Source: an uncultured Cohaesibacter sp.
GTDB taxonomy: Bacteria > Pseudomonadota > Alphaproteobacteria > Rhizobiales > Cohaesibacteraceae
Length of the DNA: 64,000 bases
Direction of reading: 5' to 3'
Assembly (NCBI RefSeq): GCF_963666525.1
Contig: NZ_OY762905.1
Location: 3,637,501-3,701,500 of the forward strand
A model generated the notes under the pieces. It did not search any database and was not told the DNA's origin. It saw only the letters and a program-made list of their open reading frames with translations. The translations under genes and the position numbers were made by a program. This document shows positions 52,697-61,841 of the stretch, piece after piece; within the stretch, counting starts at the first letter, position 1, and every line of letters starts with the position of its first letter.

Positions 52697-53473
52697 ATGA
52701 ATCAGTTGACTACAGACATTCAGCCGGACATTGCCCGGAAGCCCTTCGTGCTGGCCACGGACCTCGATGGTACCTTCCTTGGCGGCAGTGATGCCGATCG
52801 CAAAGCCCTCTATGACTGGATCGAGGCCAATCGGGACAGTGTAGGCCTTGTTTTTGTGACAGGGCGTGACCCGGAATTCATCGTCGAGCTGACTTCGCGT
52901 CAGGGTGTGCCGCGCCCGGAATTCGTTGTTGGCGACATAGGCACGACCATCGCAAGAGTGACGGCTGAAGGCCATGTCGAGCCGATCCCCGATCTGGAGC
53001 ATGATATCGCTGCTGCCTGGGGTGATAGCGGCGACCGTGTCCGCGATGCGCTGGCTGACATCAGGGGCCTGACCATCCAGCCAACCCGGTTCCGCTATCG
53101 GGTCAGTTACGACATGGACCCGGCGCTGTTTGACCCGTCCGCCTGCTCGATCATCGATGCCATGGGGCTTGACTGGATCATCTCCGCCGACAGCTATTTT
53201 GACGTGCTGCCCAAGGGGTTCTCCAAGGGGCCTTCGCTACTCAAGCTGATCGCCCATCTTGGCCTTGACGCCTCCCGTGTTCTTGCTGCCGGGGATACGC
53301 TCAACGACCTCACCATGCTTGAGTGCGGCGTGCCCGCCGTGGCGGTGGGCGGGGCAGAGCGGCCCCTTCTCGAGCGCGTCAGCTTTCTCGATCATGTCTA
53401 TGTTGCCGAAGCGATCGGCGCTGCCGGCATTGCCGAGGCCATCCGGTCGCTCGCCATGCACCCGGACATCTGA
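52697..53473 (+). CDS. HAD-superfamily (IIB) phosphatase, probable glucosylglycerol-phosphate phosphatase
   Basis: 258 residues. HAD motif I is ATDLDGTFLGG, motif II LVFVTGRD, motif III the Lys in PKGFSKGPSLLKL, and motif IV LAAGDTLNDLTMLECG. The cap between II and III is of the Cof/sucrose-phosphatase IIB type. Being wedged between gpsA and ggpS suggests dephosphorylation of glucosylglycerol phosphate. This is inference from context; trehalose- or sucrose-phosphate phosphatase is the main alternative. Confidence 0.78.
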   Translation: MNQLTTDIQPDIARKPFVLATDLDGTFLGGSDADRKALYDWIEANRDSVGLVFVTGRDPEFIVELTSRQGVPRPEFVVGDIGTTIARVTAEGHVEPIPDLEHDIAAAWGDSGDRVRDALADIRGLTIQPTRFRYRVSYDMDPALFDPSACSIIDAMGLDWIISADSYFDVLPKGFSKGPSLLKLIAHLGLDASRVLAAGDTLNDLTMLECGVPAVAVGGAERPLLERVSFLDHVYVAEAIGAAGIAEAIRSLAMHPDI

Positions 53474-53535
53474 CACCCGTTTTTCAAACCGAACCCTATT
53501 TCACCCATTGAGCAAAAGGAAACAGAGCTAGACCC

Positions 53536-55059
53536 ATGTCTTCTGATCTTGTCATCGTTTATCATCGCCAACCCTATGAAGAAGTCGAAGTCAACGGTAA
53601 GACCGAGCTGCGGGAAAACAAGAGCCCCAACGGGATCGTGCCGACCCTCAAGAGCTTCTTCGGGGCCGTCGACCACGGCGCCTGGATTGCGTGGAAACTG
53701 GCCGAGGATCCTGCCAACCCGGATTTTGAGCAGGTCATCGAAGTGGAGGACGATCACGGCAAATACTCTGTCTCCCGCCTGCCGCTATCTGCCCATCAGG
53801 TCAAGCAGTTCTACCATGTGACCTCCAAGGAGGCCTTCTGGCCGATCCTGCATGGTTTCCGCGAGCGTTACAACTATGACCCGGTGGATTGGCCGAACTT
53901 CCGCGAGGTCAACTGGGCCTTTGCCGAGGCTGCCGCCGCCGAGGCGGCCGAGGGCGCCATGATCTGGGTGCATGACTATAACCTCTGGCTGGTGCCGGGC
54001 TATCTGCGCAAGATGCGTCCGGATCTGCGCATCGCCTTCTTCCACCACACGCCATTCCCCTCGGCAGACATGTTCAATATCCTGCCGTGGCGCAAGGAGA
54101 TCATCGAGAGCCTGTTGCAGTGTGACGTGGTCGGCTTCCACATTCCGCGCTATGCCGCCAACTTCGTGTCGGCGGCCAGCAGTCTTCTGGATGTCGAGGT
54201 GTTGCGCCGTGAGCTGGTCAGCGAGGACATGATTTTCGAAGGCACCGCCCTTACCGAACGCCGGGTTCCGACCCTTTTGAGCTGGGAAGACCGGGAGATC
54301 GGTGTTTCCGTTGCTCCCGTCGGTGTCGATGTCGACTATATCACCGAGTGCGGCAATGATCCGGTCAATATCGAACGGGCCAAGCGCATCGCTGCGGAGA
54401 TGGGCGATGGCAAGCTCATCCTCTCGGTTGGTCGTACCGACTATACCAAGGGCGGCGTTGAGCAGCTCGACAGCTTCGAGCGTCTGCTGGAGAAGACCCC
54501 GGAGCTGATCGGCAAGGTGCGCCTGATGCATGTCTCCGTCAGCGCCAATCGTAACATGAGCGCCTATAACGAAATTCAGAATGACATCGAGGCCGCAGCC
54601 GGTCGCATCAATGGCCGCTTCGGCACCCTTGCATGGCAACCGGTGACCCTGATTTCCCGCGCCATTCCCTTCTCCGATCTGGTGGCGTATTACCGGGCGG
54701 CCGACGTGGCATGGATCACACCGCTGGCCGACGGCATGAATCTGGTGGCCAAGGAATATGTCGCTTCCAGTGTTGATGGTGATGGCGTTCTGGTACTGTC
54801 GGAGTTTGCCGGTGCCGCAGTCGAAATGGGGTCGGCAGTGATTGCCAATCCGTTCTCGCACCGCTCGATGGATGAGGCCATTCTGACCGCGCTCAACATG
54901 CCCGAGGAAGAGCGCCGCACCCGGATGAAGCTGCTGCGTGACGCAGTCTCCCGCCGTGACATCAAGGCTTGGGGTGATCAGCTGGAGGCGGAATTCTCTG
55001 CTCTCAAGGCTGCCCAGCGCCGCCGCACCTTCCATTCTGCCTATCAGCGTGGGGCCTGA
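53536..55059 (+). CDS. ggpS: glucosylglycerol-phosphate synthase
   Basis: 507 residues, GT20 family. It matches cyanobacterial GgpS much better than OtsA: the N-terminus [19 protein letters not shown], then [69 protein letters not shown] and [15 protein letters not shown]. It joins ADP-glucose (known family donor) with glycerol-3-phosphate. With gpsA and the HAD phosphatase upstream it makes the compatible solute glucosylglycerol, fitting a saline habitat. Confidence 0.86.
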   Translation: MSSDLVIVYHRQPYEEVEVNGKTELRENKSPNGIVPTLKSFFGAVDHGAWIAWKLAEDPANPDFEQVIEVEDDHGKYSVSRLPLSAHQVKQFYHVTSKEAFWPILHGFRERYNYDPVDWPNFREVNWAFAEAAAAEAAEGAMIWVHDYNLWLVPGYLRKMRPDLRIAFFHHTPFPSADMFNILPWRKEIIESLLQCDVVGFHIPRYAANFVSAASSLLDVEVLRRELVSEDMIFEGTALTERRVPTLLSWEDREIGVSVAPVGVDVDYITECGNDPVNIERAKRIAAEMGDGKLILSVGRTDYTKGGVEQLDSFERLLEKTPELIGKVRLMHVSVSANRNMSAYNEIQNDIEAAAGRINGRFGTLAWQPVTLISRAIPFSDLVAYYRAADVAWITPLADGMNLVAKEYVASSVDGDGVLVLSEFAGAAVEMGSAVIANPFSHRSMDEAILTALNMPEEERRTRMKLLRDAVSRRDIKAWGDQLEAEFSALKAAQRRRTFHSAYQRGA

Positions 55060-55097
55060 CACAAGCGCGCTGGATTGGTTTGCAGCTGTTGAAACAG

Positions 55098-55124
55098 AAG
55101 CCGGGTGACAACCCGGCTTTTTTG
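55098..55124 (+). terminator. rho-independent terminator after ggpS
   Basis: AGCCGGGT-GACA-ACCCGGCT followed by TTTTTG. A textbook short stem with a four-base loop. Confidence 0.88.
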
Positions 55125-55263
55125 TATCGTGGCGACGGGCTTCTGCCGAGGGTGTCGGGTGAGGGAGGTGGCGCCGGGCTGTGATGCCTCGCCAATCATC
55201 GGCCGATCCTCGGAACGCCTTGGACCGGTCCATATCCTGAGCATTCATGATAGGCAGACAAAC

Positions 55264-55292
55264 AAAAGGGGCTCCTCGAGGGAGCCCCTTTG
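55264..55292. terminator. bidirectional terminator downstream of the PQQ dehydrogenase gene
   Basis: AAAGGGGCTCC-TCGA-GGGAGCCCCTTT, near-perfect 11-base arms. It ends the minus-strand sldA-like message and backs up the ggpS terminator. Confidence 0.85.
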
Positions 55293-55322
55293 TCATGGTC
55301 GGGTCTTTCAGATTTTCGTGTC

Positions 55323-57440
55323 TCAATCCGGCAGGGCATAGACGGCAACCTGATCGCCGACGGTCGGCTTCAGGATTGAGTTGCCCCCCGAAACAAAGGC
55401 CACATATTCCTTGCCCTGGTATTCATAGATCGCCGGGTTGGCAACCACCGGGGCCTGCATCTGATCGGACCAGAGCACCTTGCCGGTGTCGAGGTCATAG
55501 GCGCGGGCCTTGGCGTCCATGGTTGCACCGATGAAGATCAGGCCGCCTTTGGTGACGGCGGGCCCTCCGATGGTGGGCGAGCCCATGCTTTCAGGCATGA
55601 AGAAGCCGTAGCGCTGGGATTCCCCGATCGGCTTGCGCCACTTGACGTCGCCCGTGTGCATGTCCAGCGCCACCAGTTCGCCAAACGGAGGCTTCCAGCA
55701 AGGCATGCCGAGCCAGTTCATGGCGTTCATCAGGCTCATGCCATAGGGCGCACCGGTCTGCGGATAAAACCCGTTCTCGTTGCCCGATCCTCCGTTGATC
55801 CGGTCATAGTCTGCCCTTGCAAAGAGCTTGATGTATTGCACGATATGCGAGGTGTTGACGATGGCCGTCTGGCTTTCCGGATCAAAGGCAACACCACCCC
55901 ACTGCACGCCACCAGCGCTGTCCGGATAGGTCAGGACCCCATCGCCCCTGGTGGTCGGCGGGCTGTACATGCCTTTGTAGCTCAGTTTGTCAAACAGCGC
56001 CGAGCACGAGCCGCCGCCAACAATATCGGCGATCTTCCAGACCTCAGGTTTCTTGGATTGATCCAGCAGAGGAGCCGGTTTGGTCGGGAAAGGCTGGGTG
56101 GCGGCATAGACTTCTCCCTCGACGGAGCCATCTCCCTGCGGCACGGGACGTTCCTCGATCGGCCAGACATCTTCCCCTGTCTCGCGGTTGACCACGAACA
56201 GGAAACCCATCTTGGTGGCCTGAATGAGCGCAGGTATCTCCTTGCCGTCCACTGTGATGTCCATCAGGGTGGGGGCGGAGTTGATGTCATAGTCCCAGAT
56301 GTCGTGATGCACCCATTGGCGTGACCAGACGACCTTGCCGGTTTCCAGATCCAGCGCCGTAGTGGAAGTGGCGTAGGGGATCTGCTGTTTGCGGTTGCCG
56401 CCCCAATAATTGGGAGACGGCGAGGCAACCGGCAGATAGACCAGCCCCAGATCATCGTCCACCGACATGGCGGTCCAGACATTGGCTGTTCCGGTCTGGC
56501 GACGGATGCTTTCCGGAATGGTGTTGAAGGCCCATTGCAGGGCACCGGTCTGCGGATCGACCGAGAAGACGGCCCCCGGAGGAGCTTCGGCAAATTCCCA
56601 GTCCTTGCCGGCCCAGCCCATGATCAAGTGATTGCCAGCCACGGTCGGCGGCTGCAGCAGCGAAAGCGGGAAGCGGTCGGGACGCGTGTTCCACTGGTTC
56701 ACATCCAGCACACCGTGATCGGCAAAGCCATCGCAGGCCTTACCGCTGTCGGCATCAACGGCAAACAGGCGTGCATCCATGGTGCCGATATAGACAATCT
56801 TCTGGCAGGGCTCACCGGCAACCGGATTATCCGTCTGCCAGTAGGCAACGCCGCGGTTCTTGAGTGCAGGCTGGGTGAGAGCCTTCAGGGTGGATTGGGT
56901 GTCGAACGACCACTTCTCCTTGCCCGTTGCCGGGTCGAGAGCCAGAATGCGATAGAAGGGCGTTCCGATATAGAGCGTGTTATTGGCAAAGATCGGCGTG
57001 GCCGACCAGACAGTTGCCGGTTTGTCGCCGCTGCCGTCAGAAACATCGCCCGTGTGGATCTCCCAGACTTTTTCCAGTTTGTCCACGTTGCCTTTGTTGA
57101 TCTCATCGAGGGGTGAATATTTCTGCGCGTTGAGCTGGCCATGGAAACTGTTCCAGACCGGAGCCTTTGACACGAGCGGAATGCCCTTGCGAGGGCGTGA
57201 CTTGTCATTGAGGATCGGGGCGACGACCGCCTCGTCAATGTCTATAGTGGGCATCGGAGCGATGTAGCCGCTGGCGGATGCACCTGGGGTGCCCGCATCT
57301 GTTGTCGCGGGCTCGGTGTCGTTTGTTGTGGCGGCCGGTGTAGGACTTGTCTCCTGACCAAGGGCGGGTGCCCCGCCAATGCCCATGCCCACCGTGAGGC
57401 TGACAAGGCTGCCAAGCAGCATTCGGTTCATCTGTTTCAT
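55323..57440 (-). CDS. PQQ-dependent dehydrogenase large subunit, SldA/Gcd-like
   Basis: 705 residues. CAAGGAGTTGCAGC precedes the ATG at 57440, which opens a signal peptide (MKQMNRMLLGSLVSLTVGMG). The body is a quinoprotein eight-bladed propeller: WNSFHGQLNAQKYSPLDEIN, GKEKWSFDTQ, LQWAFNTIPES, DLETGKVVWSRQWVHHDIWDYD, PIGESQRYGFFMPESMGSPTIGGPAVTKGGLIFIGATMD. The HHDIWDYD motif is typical of membrane glucose/quinate/polyol dehydrogenases. Membrane helices are absent here and encoded separately by the next gene, as in SldBA (glycerol/polyol dehydrogenase) of acetic acid bacteria. It oxidises sugars or polyols in the periplasm and passes electrons to ubiquinone. Confidence 0.88.
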   Translation of the reverse strand: MKQMNRMLLGSLVSLTVGMGIGGAPALGQETSPTPAATTNDTEPATTDAGTPGASASGYIAPMPTIDIDEAVVAPILNDKSRPRKGIPLVSKAPVWNSFHGQLNAQKYSPLDEINKGNVDKLEKVWEIHTGDVSDGSGDKPATVWSATPIFANNTLYIGTPFYRILALDPATGKEKWSFDTQSTLKALTQPALKNRGVAYWQTDNPVAGEPCQKIVYIGTMDARLFAVDADSGKACDGFADHGVLDVNQWNTRPDRFPLSLLQPPTVAGNHLIMGWAGKDWEFAEAPPGAVFSVDPQTGALQWAFNTIPESIRRQTGTANVWTAMSVDDDLGLVYLPVASPSPNYWGGNRKQQIPYATSTTALDLETGKVVWSRQWVHHDIWDYDINSAPTLMDITVDGKEIPALIQATKMGFLFVVNRETGEDVWPIEERPVPQGDGSVEGEVYAATQPFPTKPAPLLDQSKKPEVWKIADIVGGGSCSALFDKLSYKGMYSPPTTRGDGVLTYPDSAGGVQWGGVAFDPESQTAIVNTSHIVQYIKLFARADYDRINGGSGNENGFYPQTGAPYGMSLMNAMNWLGMPCWKPPFGELVALDMHTGDVKWRKPIGESQRYGFFMPESMGSPTIGGPAVTKGGLIFIGATMDAKARAYDLDTGKVLWSDQMQAPVVANPAIYEYQGKEYVAFVSGGNSILKPTVGDQVAVYALPD

Positions 57441-57823
57441 GCTGCAACTCCTTGGCGGGCCTTGGGCGGTGAAAGGGGTTTGATACCGCTGGCGGTTCCC
57501 ATGACCGCACCGGCAAGAGCGACGATCATGGCCCCAATCAGCAGCCATTCATGCAGGAAATACCCTGCCGCAATGGTGCAGACTGCATCCACTAGAATGA
57601 GAAACTTGAGGGTTGCCCGCACCATGCCGGATGGCAGGATCGGGTGGATGAGGGCTGCGACCAGCATGATGGCCGTCGAAAAGACCACCAGCCCGGCACC
57701 GATGGAGCCGTTGACGCCAGTCAGGGGCGTGATGAAATAGTAGATCGTGATAACCAGCCCGATGGCTGCTCCGAGAATGAGCAGCAGGGGCCCCGAGGAA
57801 AGTCGGTCGGGTGAACGGTACAT
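57437..57823 (-). CDS. membrane anchor subunit of the PQQ dehydrogenase, SldB-like
   Basis: 128 residues, the same size as SldB. Four hydrophobic helices: GPLLLILGAAIGLVITIYYF, GAGLVVFSTAIMLVAALI, FLILVDAVCTIAAGYFLHEW and LLIGAMIVALAGAVMG. The gene overlaps the large-subunit start by 4 bases (ATGA). Corresponds to the membrane domain fused to the N-terminus in E. coli Gcd. Confidence 0.83.
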   Translation of the reverse strand: MYRSPDRLSSGPLLLILGAAIGLVITIYYFITPLTGVNGSIGAGLVVFSTAIMLVAALIHPILPSGMVRATLKFLILVDAVCTIAAGYFLHEWLLIGAMIVALAGAVMGTASGIKPLSPPKARQGVAA

Positions 57824-58270
57824 TTGCTATCCTCTCAATTGATTGGCTGCACAGTCCGTCAATGCCCGGCAGGGCATATGGCAAGGATCTCGCGAGACTG
57901 TCGGGGAAATCCGCTCGGACTGCAGTCTTATGCTTTGGACGCTGCCACTGCTGAAGCGGGCAGCGTATCGGATACAGAGAGGAAACGTCTGGCATCAGGG
58001 ATTGTTCCCTCGGAGTGGTTTGAGGACCGCATGGCAACGGCCGAGAGCCGGACCGGGGTTGGCCTTTGCCTGTCAGAACCCGATGCGACTTTTCGGTGTA
58101 GAAAGGCACAAAGCACCTTCGCTTGGCTTTTCCGGCCTTGTCCCGCAGTGCGGGGACTCTCACAATGCTGTCAGGGAGTGTGAGCTCTTGTCTCCGGGCC
58201 GATTATCGCGAACGAATGGTCGTCTGCAAAGGCCGGATGCCGGGAGCAAACCGCAAGGAAAGGATATCTG
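57824..58270. other. divergent intergenic region, sldB-like / aldo-keto reductase
   Basis: 447 bases. Contains the EcfG-type promoter at 57984-58008 (minus). Longer open frames on the plus strand lack ribosome binding sites. AAGGAAAGG at the right end serves the aldo/keto reductase. Confidence 0.5.
57984..58008 (-). promoter_or_regulatory. EcfG-type general stress promoter for sldBA-like genes
   Basis: Minus strand GGAAC-N16-CGTT: -35 complement at 58004-58008, -10 complement at 57984-57987. It lies about 160 bases before the membrane-anchor gene. Confidence 0.7.
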
Positions 58271-59224
58271 ATGGACAGGAAAGCGCTGGGCAGCACCGGT
58301 TTCGACATCGCCCCGATCGTGTTTGGCGGCAACGTATTTGGCTGGACGCTCGACGAACAGGAAAGCTTCCGTATTCTCGACGCCTTCATTGATCATGGCT
58401 TTGACGCGATCGACACGGCCGATGCCTATTCCCGCTGGGCGGAGGGCAACAAGGGCGGAGAATCCGAATCCATCCTTGGCAAGTGGTTCAAGGCGCGCCC
58501 TGGTATGCGCGACAGGGTCAAGCTCTTCACCAAGGTTGGATCTGACATGGGCATCCCCGGTCACAAGGGGCTGAAGTCCGAATGGATTCTGAAGGCGGTA
58601 GAGGATTCCCTGTCCCGTCTCGGCATCGACTATATCGACCTCTATTTCTCCCACTGGCCAGACCCGGATGCCGACCACGCCGATACCCTTGGCGCTTATG
58701 ACAAGCTGCTCAAGGCTGGCAAGATCCGCTCTATTGGCGCATCAAACTATGACATGGCATTGATGACTGGAGCGCTGGAGGCATCCTCGGCCGACGGGCT
58801 ACCCTTCTATCAGGTGCTCCAGCCGGAGTATAACCTCGCCTCGCGTGAGAAATTTCCCGCCCCGCTCAAGGATTTCTGCATCGAGCGGAACATCGGCGTG
58901 ATCACCTATTTCAGTCTCGCTTCTGGCTTCCTCTCCGGCAAATACCGTACGGAAGCGGATTTCAAGGGCCCAAAACGCGGCGACATGGCCAAACGCTTCT
59001 ACAATGAGAAGGGCATGCATGTGCTGTCGGTGCTTGATGAGGTGGCTGCAGGTCACAATGCTGAGCTGGCAGAAGTTGCTCTGGCCTGGATCATTCGCAG
59101 CGAGGGCGTGACCGCACCGATTGCCAGTGCCACCAGCCTTGCCCAGATCGAAAGCTTCGCGCGGGCGGTTGAACTTGCTCTCAGCGACGAGGATATGGCA
59201 CGCCTGACCGCAGCCGGGCTGTGA
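58271..59224 (+). CDS. aldo/keto reductase
   Basis: 317 residues with AAGGAAAGGATATCTG before the start. Features: RKALGSTGFDIAPIVFGGNVFGW, DAIDTADAYSRW (catalytic Asp and Tyr), KLFTKVG (catalytic Lys), YIDLYFSHWPDPD (catalytic His), GASNYDMALM and the C-terminal SATSLAQIESFARAVELALSDEDM for NADP. The catalytic tetrad is intact. The clade is the YghZ/Tas-like AKR11-12 group. Substrate unknown; detoxification of aldehydes or sugar reduction. Confidence 0.9.
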   Translation: MDRKALGSTGFDIAPIVFGGNVFGWTLDEQESFRILDAFIDHGFDAIDTADAYSRWAEGNKGGESESILGKWFKARPGMRDRVKLFTKVGSDMGIPGHKGLKSEWILKAVEDSLSRLGIDYIDLYFSHWPDPDADHADTLGAYDKLLKAGKIRSIGASNYDMALMTGALEASSADGLPFYQVLQPEYNLASREKFPAPLKDFCIERNIGVITYFSLASGFLSGKYRTEADFKGPKRGDMAKRFYNEKGMHVLSVLDEVAAGHNAELAEVALAWIIRSEGVTAPIASATSLAQIESFARAVELALSDEDMARLTAAGL

Positions 59225-59251
59225 GGCGTCAAACCACACCGCCAAAACAGA

Positions 59252-59288
59252 GAAGGCACCGCCCGGGCGAATGGGCGGTGCCTTTTTC
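59252..59288. terminator. rho-independent terminator after the aldo/keto reductase
   Basis: AAGGCACCGCCC...GGGCGGTGCC followed by TTTTT; almost perfect 12-base stem with an 8-base loop. It also serves the convergent PRC-barrel gene. Confidence 0.88.
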
Positions 59289-59329
59289 AGCCTGATGCAT
59301 CCCGTGCGGGGCGATGCATCCTGCCGAAG

Positions 59330-60202
59330 CTATTTCAGGAAGCTGAGCTTGTCATTCTGCGCCTCGTAGGACGGCATGCTTTCCAGCTGCTCCTGCGTGA
59401 ATGGCGTGTAGACATGCAGGGCGCCCTCTGCGTCGGCATAGACATTCAGCTTGTCAGCTTCCAGTTGAACCGGCTTGGCATTGATGCCCAGAAAGCCTCC
59501 CACGTCGACGATATAGGCCTCGACGGTCTGGTTGGCATCAAGCAGCACGTCACCAACCTCTCCGATTTCCTTGAGGTCCTCACCATAGACGGCAGTCCCG
59601 ATCAGCTGATCGGTGCTCAACTTGTTCTGATCGATGATCAGCAGGTTGGCGTTGGTCATGGTGGATACGCCGTCGCGGTTGAACTCGGGCGCTGCCTCGA
59701 GCTCTTCCTTGGTAGACGCCATCACCAGATGGCGTTCGCCTTCCCAGGTCATCCACTGCAGGCGGGTGAAGTCCACGGCGACATCCTTCTCGCCGAGGCC
59801 GATGAAGCCACCGACGCCGACCACGGCCGCTTCCACGGTGCCTTCGTCATCCAGAACGATGTCGTTGATGTCACCGATGATCGTGCGCACGCCATCAACG
59901 TCCTTGACGGAGGAATAGACCGTCTCGCCCATCAGGCCACTGGCAAGAATCTGCCCCGGAGCGGCGGTCAGATAACCGTTGCGGCTTTCGGTGGCGTCAG
60001 GGGAGACTTCCTTGGTGAAAATGCTGAACCGGATGGTCTCGGTGCCTTCAGCACTGACACCGGATGCCGAGCCCTGAGCCTTCATCTCCATCTGACCATT
60101 GTTGGTCATCGCACCGGATTTTGCGGAATTGTCCATGGCAAATGCACTGGTAGACATCATGGCAACCAAAGCAGTGGTGGCAATAAACTTGTAATTCATC
60201 AT
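59330..60202 (-). CDS. secreted double PRC-barrel protein
   Basis: 290 residues. AAGGAGAGGA lies before two consecutive ATGs; the first (60202) is taken. A signal peptide (MMNYKFIATTALVAMMSTSAFA) is followed by two PRC-barrel repeats: IGDINDIVLDDEGTVEAAVVGVGGFIG (about 118-144) and IGEVGDVLLDANQTVEAYIVDVGGFLG (about 218-244). PRC barrels are small beta domains that bind RNA, protein or photosynthetic complexes. Periplasmic alphaproteobacterial versions often respond to stress, fitting the EcfG promoter upstream. Confidence 0.85.
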   Translation of the reverse strand: MMNYKFIATTALVAMMSTSAFAMDNSAKSGAMTNNGQMEMKAQGSASGVSAEGTETIRFSIFTKEVSPDATESRNGYLTAAPGQILASGLMGETVYSSVKDVDGVRTIIGDINDIVLDDEGTVEAAVVGVGGFIGLGEKDVAVDFTRLQWMTWEGERHLVMASTKEELEAAPEFNRDGVSTMTNANLLIIDQNKLSTDQLIGTAVYGEDLKEIGEVGDVLLDANQTVEAYIVDVGGFLGINAKPVQLEADKLNVYADAEGALHVYTPFTQEQLESMPSYEAQNDKLSFLK

Positions 60203-60236
60203 TCCTCTCCTTGTAAATATTTTCGTTAAGTGAGGA

Positions 60237-60270
60237 AAAATGAAGATTATCATGTAATAATCTTCATTTT
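60237..60270 (-). promoter_or_regulatory. perfect 14-base-pair hairpin in the 5' leader of the PRC-barrel gene
   Basis: Arms of 14 bases (AAAATGAAGATTAT and its exact complement) with a 6-base loop. It sits between the EcfG promoter and the ribosome binding site. Could stabilise the message or regulate it. Confidence 0.6.
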
Positions 60271-60290
60271 CTCTCGTCTTGCAGGAGTAA

Positions 60291-60315
60291 AACGGGAGTG
60301 AATGAAGATGGTTCC
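60291..60315 (-). promoter_or_regulatory. EcfG-type promoter for the PRC-barrel gene
   Basis: Minus strand GGAAC-N16-CGTT: -35 complement at 60311-60315, -10 complement at 60291-60294, about 90 bases before the start codon. Confidence 0.75.
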
Positions 60316-60356
60316 GAATTAATTTTCAAAATTCTGTCTGATGATGGTGAAATTGA

Positions 60357-61841
60357 CTATACGGGCATTGAAATTTTGGCAGTAACTCCGGATTTTTCGT
60401 AGGAAATATTGACGTCGCTGCCAATGATCTTGTTGAGGCTGTGCTCGATCAGGATCGAACCAAACCCGCGCCGCCGTTCTTCATTGAGCCGCGGGCCACC
60501 GGTTTCTCTCCACAAGATCGTGAGGGTCGGCTGCCCGGAAGGTGGCGTATCGATATCAAAACTGATGGCGACATGGCCGTCCCTGCGCGACAGGGCACCA
60601 TGCTGCATGGCATTGGTTGCCAGCTCATGGACCACCAACCCCAACGCAATCGCCGCATCGGCATTGATGGCGATCGGTCGTCCCTCGATGGTCACCTGCT
60701 CTGCATAGTGGCTGGCGAAGGGCTTGACCTGGGTCTGGATCAGGCTGACCAGATCGATGTCTTCCCATTCCTGATCAGACAACAGACTATGAGAGGTTGC
60801 AAGGGCGGCAAGACGGCCAGAGAAGGCGCGGGTGAAGCGCTCTGGTGACTGGGTATGGCGCAGGGTCTGGCTGGCCAGCGATTGCAGGATGGCGAGCATG
60901 TTCTTGACACGGTGGTTGACCTCTCGCAACAGCAGCCGGGTTTTCTCCTCGCTTCGCTTGCTTTCCGTAAGGTCGATGGCCACGCCGATGATCTTGCGGG
61001 GGTTGCCCTGTTCATCGCGCTCGAACACATGGCCAAGGGCAAGAACATAACAGCCCGTGCTCTGGACACGAAACTCGACGGTGACGTCCTCGTCCGACCC
61101 ATACATGTCCTTGAGTTCTTCATGCAGACGCGCAAGGTCGTCGCGATCGAGCTGCCGGAACAGCCGCTTGCTGGTGACGGTTCCCACTTCCTGCAGGCCA
61201 AGCAGCTGGCGCATTCTGGCGTCGCACTCAATGACCTGTTCGTCCTGATCCCAGCTCCAGGTCGCCACCCGCCCGGCCTTGAGTGCCAGAGCATAGCGAA
61301 CGTTGGCGCGGGATAGGTCGAACTCTTCCATTGTCCTTGCTCGCGCCGACTGCTTCAATTCGAATAGGGAGGCAATCAATTGTGCAGTTCGTGGCAGCAG
61401 ATCGTCGTTGCCCGCCGCCCATGACGAGGTGCGCCCGGAGCGGTCCATGAGGCACAGGCTGCCGATCGCATGACCGGCCACCATGATAGGGATACCCCAC
61501 ACAAGACCCGTATAAGGACTCTCGATGCCATCCTGCGCGGTCAGCAAAAAGGCAGGTTGCCATTGTGAGCGCTCGATGAGGCAGGATACGGCGATCCTGT
61601 CAGTGATTTCGGTCAGAGGCGTGTCGACGCTGGAGCAGGCCTGATAGAGCACCTTCTCATCTTCCACCACCGCGATGAAAGCTGTATCCGCTTCTGTCTG
61701 CTTCCTGATCATGTCGATCAGGGTATCGAAATCTGAATCCGGGTAGATGCCTAGTCCGCGAATTTTTTCGACGGCCTTCAGGCGCCCTGTATCTTGCACC
61801 AACGCAAGCAACTCTTTGTGCATGATAGTCAAATCGATCAT
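60357..61841 (-). CDS. HWE-family sensor histidine kinase (GAF-PAS-HWE)
   Basis: 494 residues, no TM, so a cytoplasmic sensor. An N-terminal GAF-like domain (about 25-170; FDTLIDMIRKQTEADTAFIAVVEDEKVLY, GIPIMVAGHAIGSLCLMDR) is followed by PAS (about 185-300; GLQEVGTVTSKRLFRQLD, ending VAIDLTESKRSEE). The HWE/HisKA2 H-box is LLREVNHRVKNMLAIL and the N-box is LVVHELATNAMQHGAL. Such kinases feed the PhyR-NepR-EcfG switch in alphaproteobacteria. It has its own EcfG promoter, implying positive feedback. Confidence 0.9.
   Translation of the reverse strand: MIDLTIMHKELLALVQDTGRLKAVEKIRGLGIYPDSDFDTLIDMIRKQTEADTAFIAVVEDEKVLYQACSSVDTPLTEITDRIAVSCLIERSQWQPAFLLTAQDGIESPYTGLVWGIPIMVAGHAIGSLCLMDRSGRTSSWAAGNDDLLPRTAQLIASLFELKQSARARTMEEFDLSRANVRYALALKAGRVATWSWDQDEQVIECDARMRQLLGLQEVGTVTSKRLFRQLDRDDLARLHEELKDMYGSDEDVTVEFRVQSTGCYVLALGHVFERDEQGNPRKIIGVAIDLTESKRSEEKTRLLLREVNHRVKNMLAILQSLASQTLRHTQSPERFTRAFSGRLAALATSHSLLSDQEWEDIDLVSLIQTQVKPFASHYAEQVTIEGRPIAINADAAIALGLVVHELATNAMQHGALSRRDGHVAISFDIDTPPSGQPTLTILWRETGGPRLNEERRRGFGSILIEHSLNKIIGSDVNISYEKSGVTAKISMPV

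Noticed and set aside
53536-55059. Trehalose-6-phosphate synthase (OtsA)
   Set aside because: GT20 fold is shared, but the N-terminal YHRQPYEEV and [13 protein letters not shown] signatures, and gpsA in the operon, point to GgpS.
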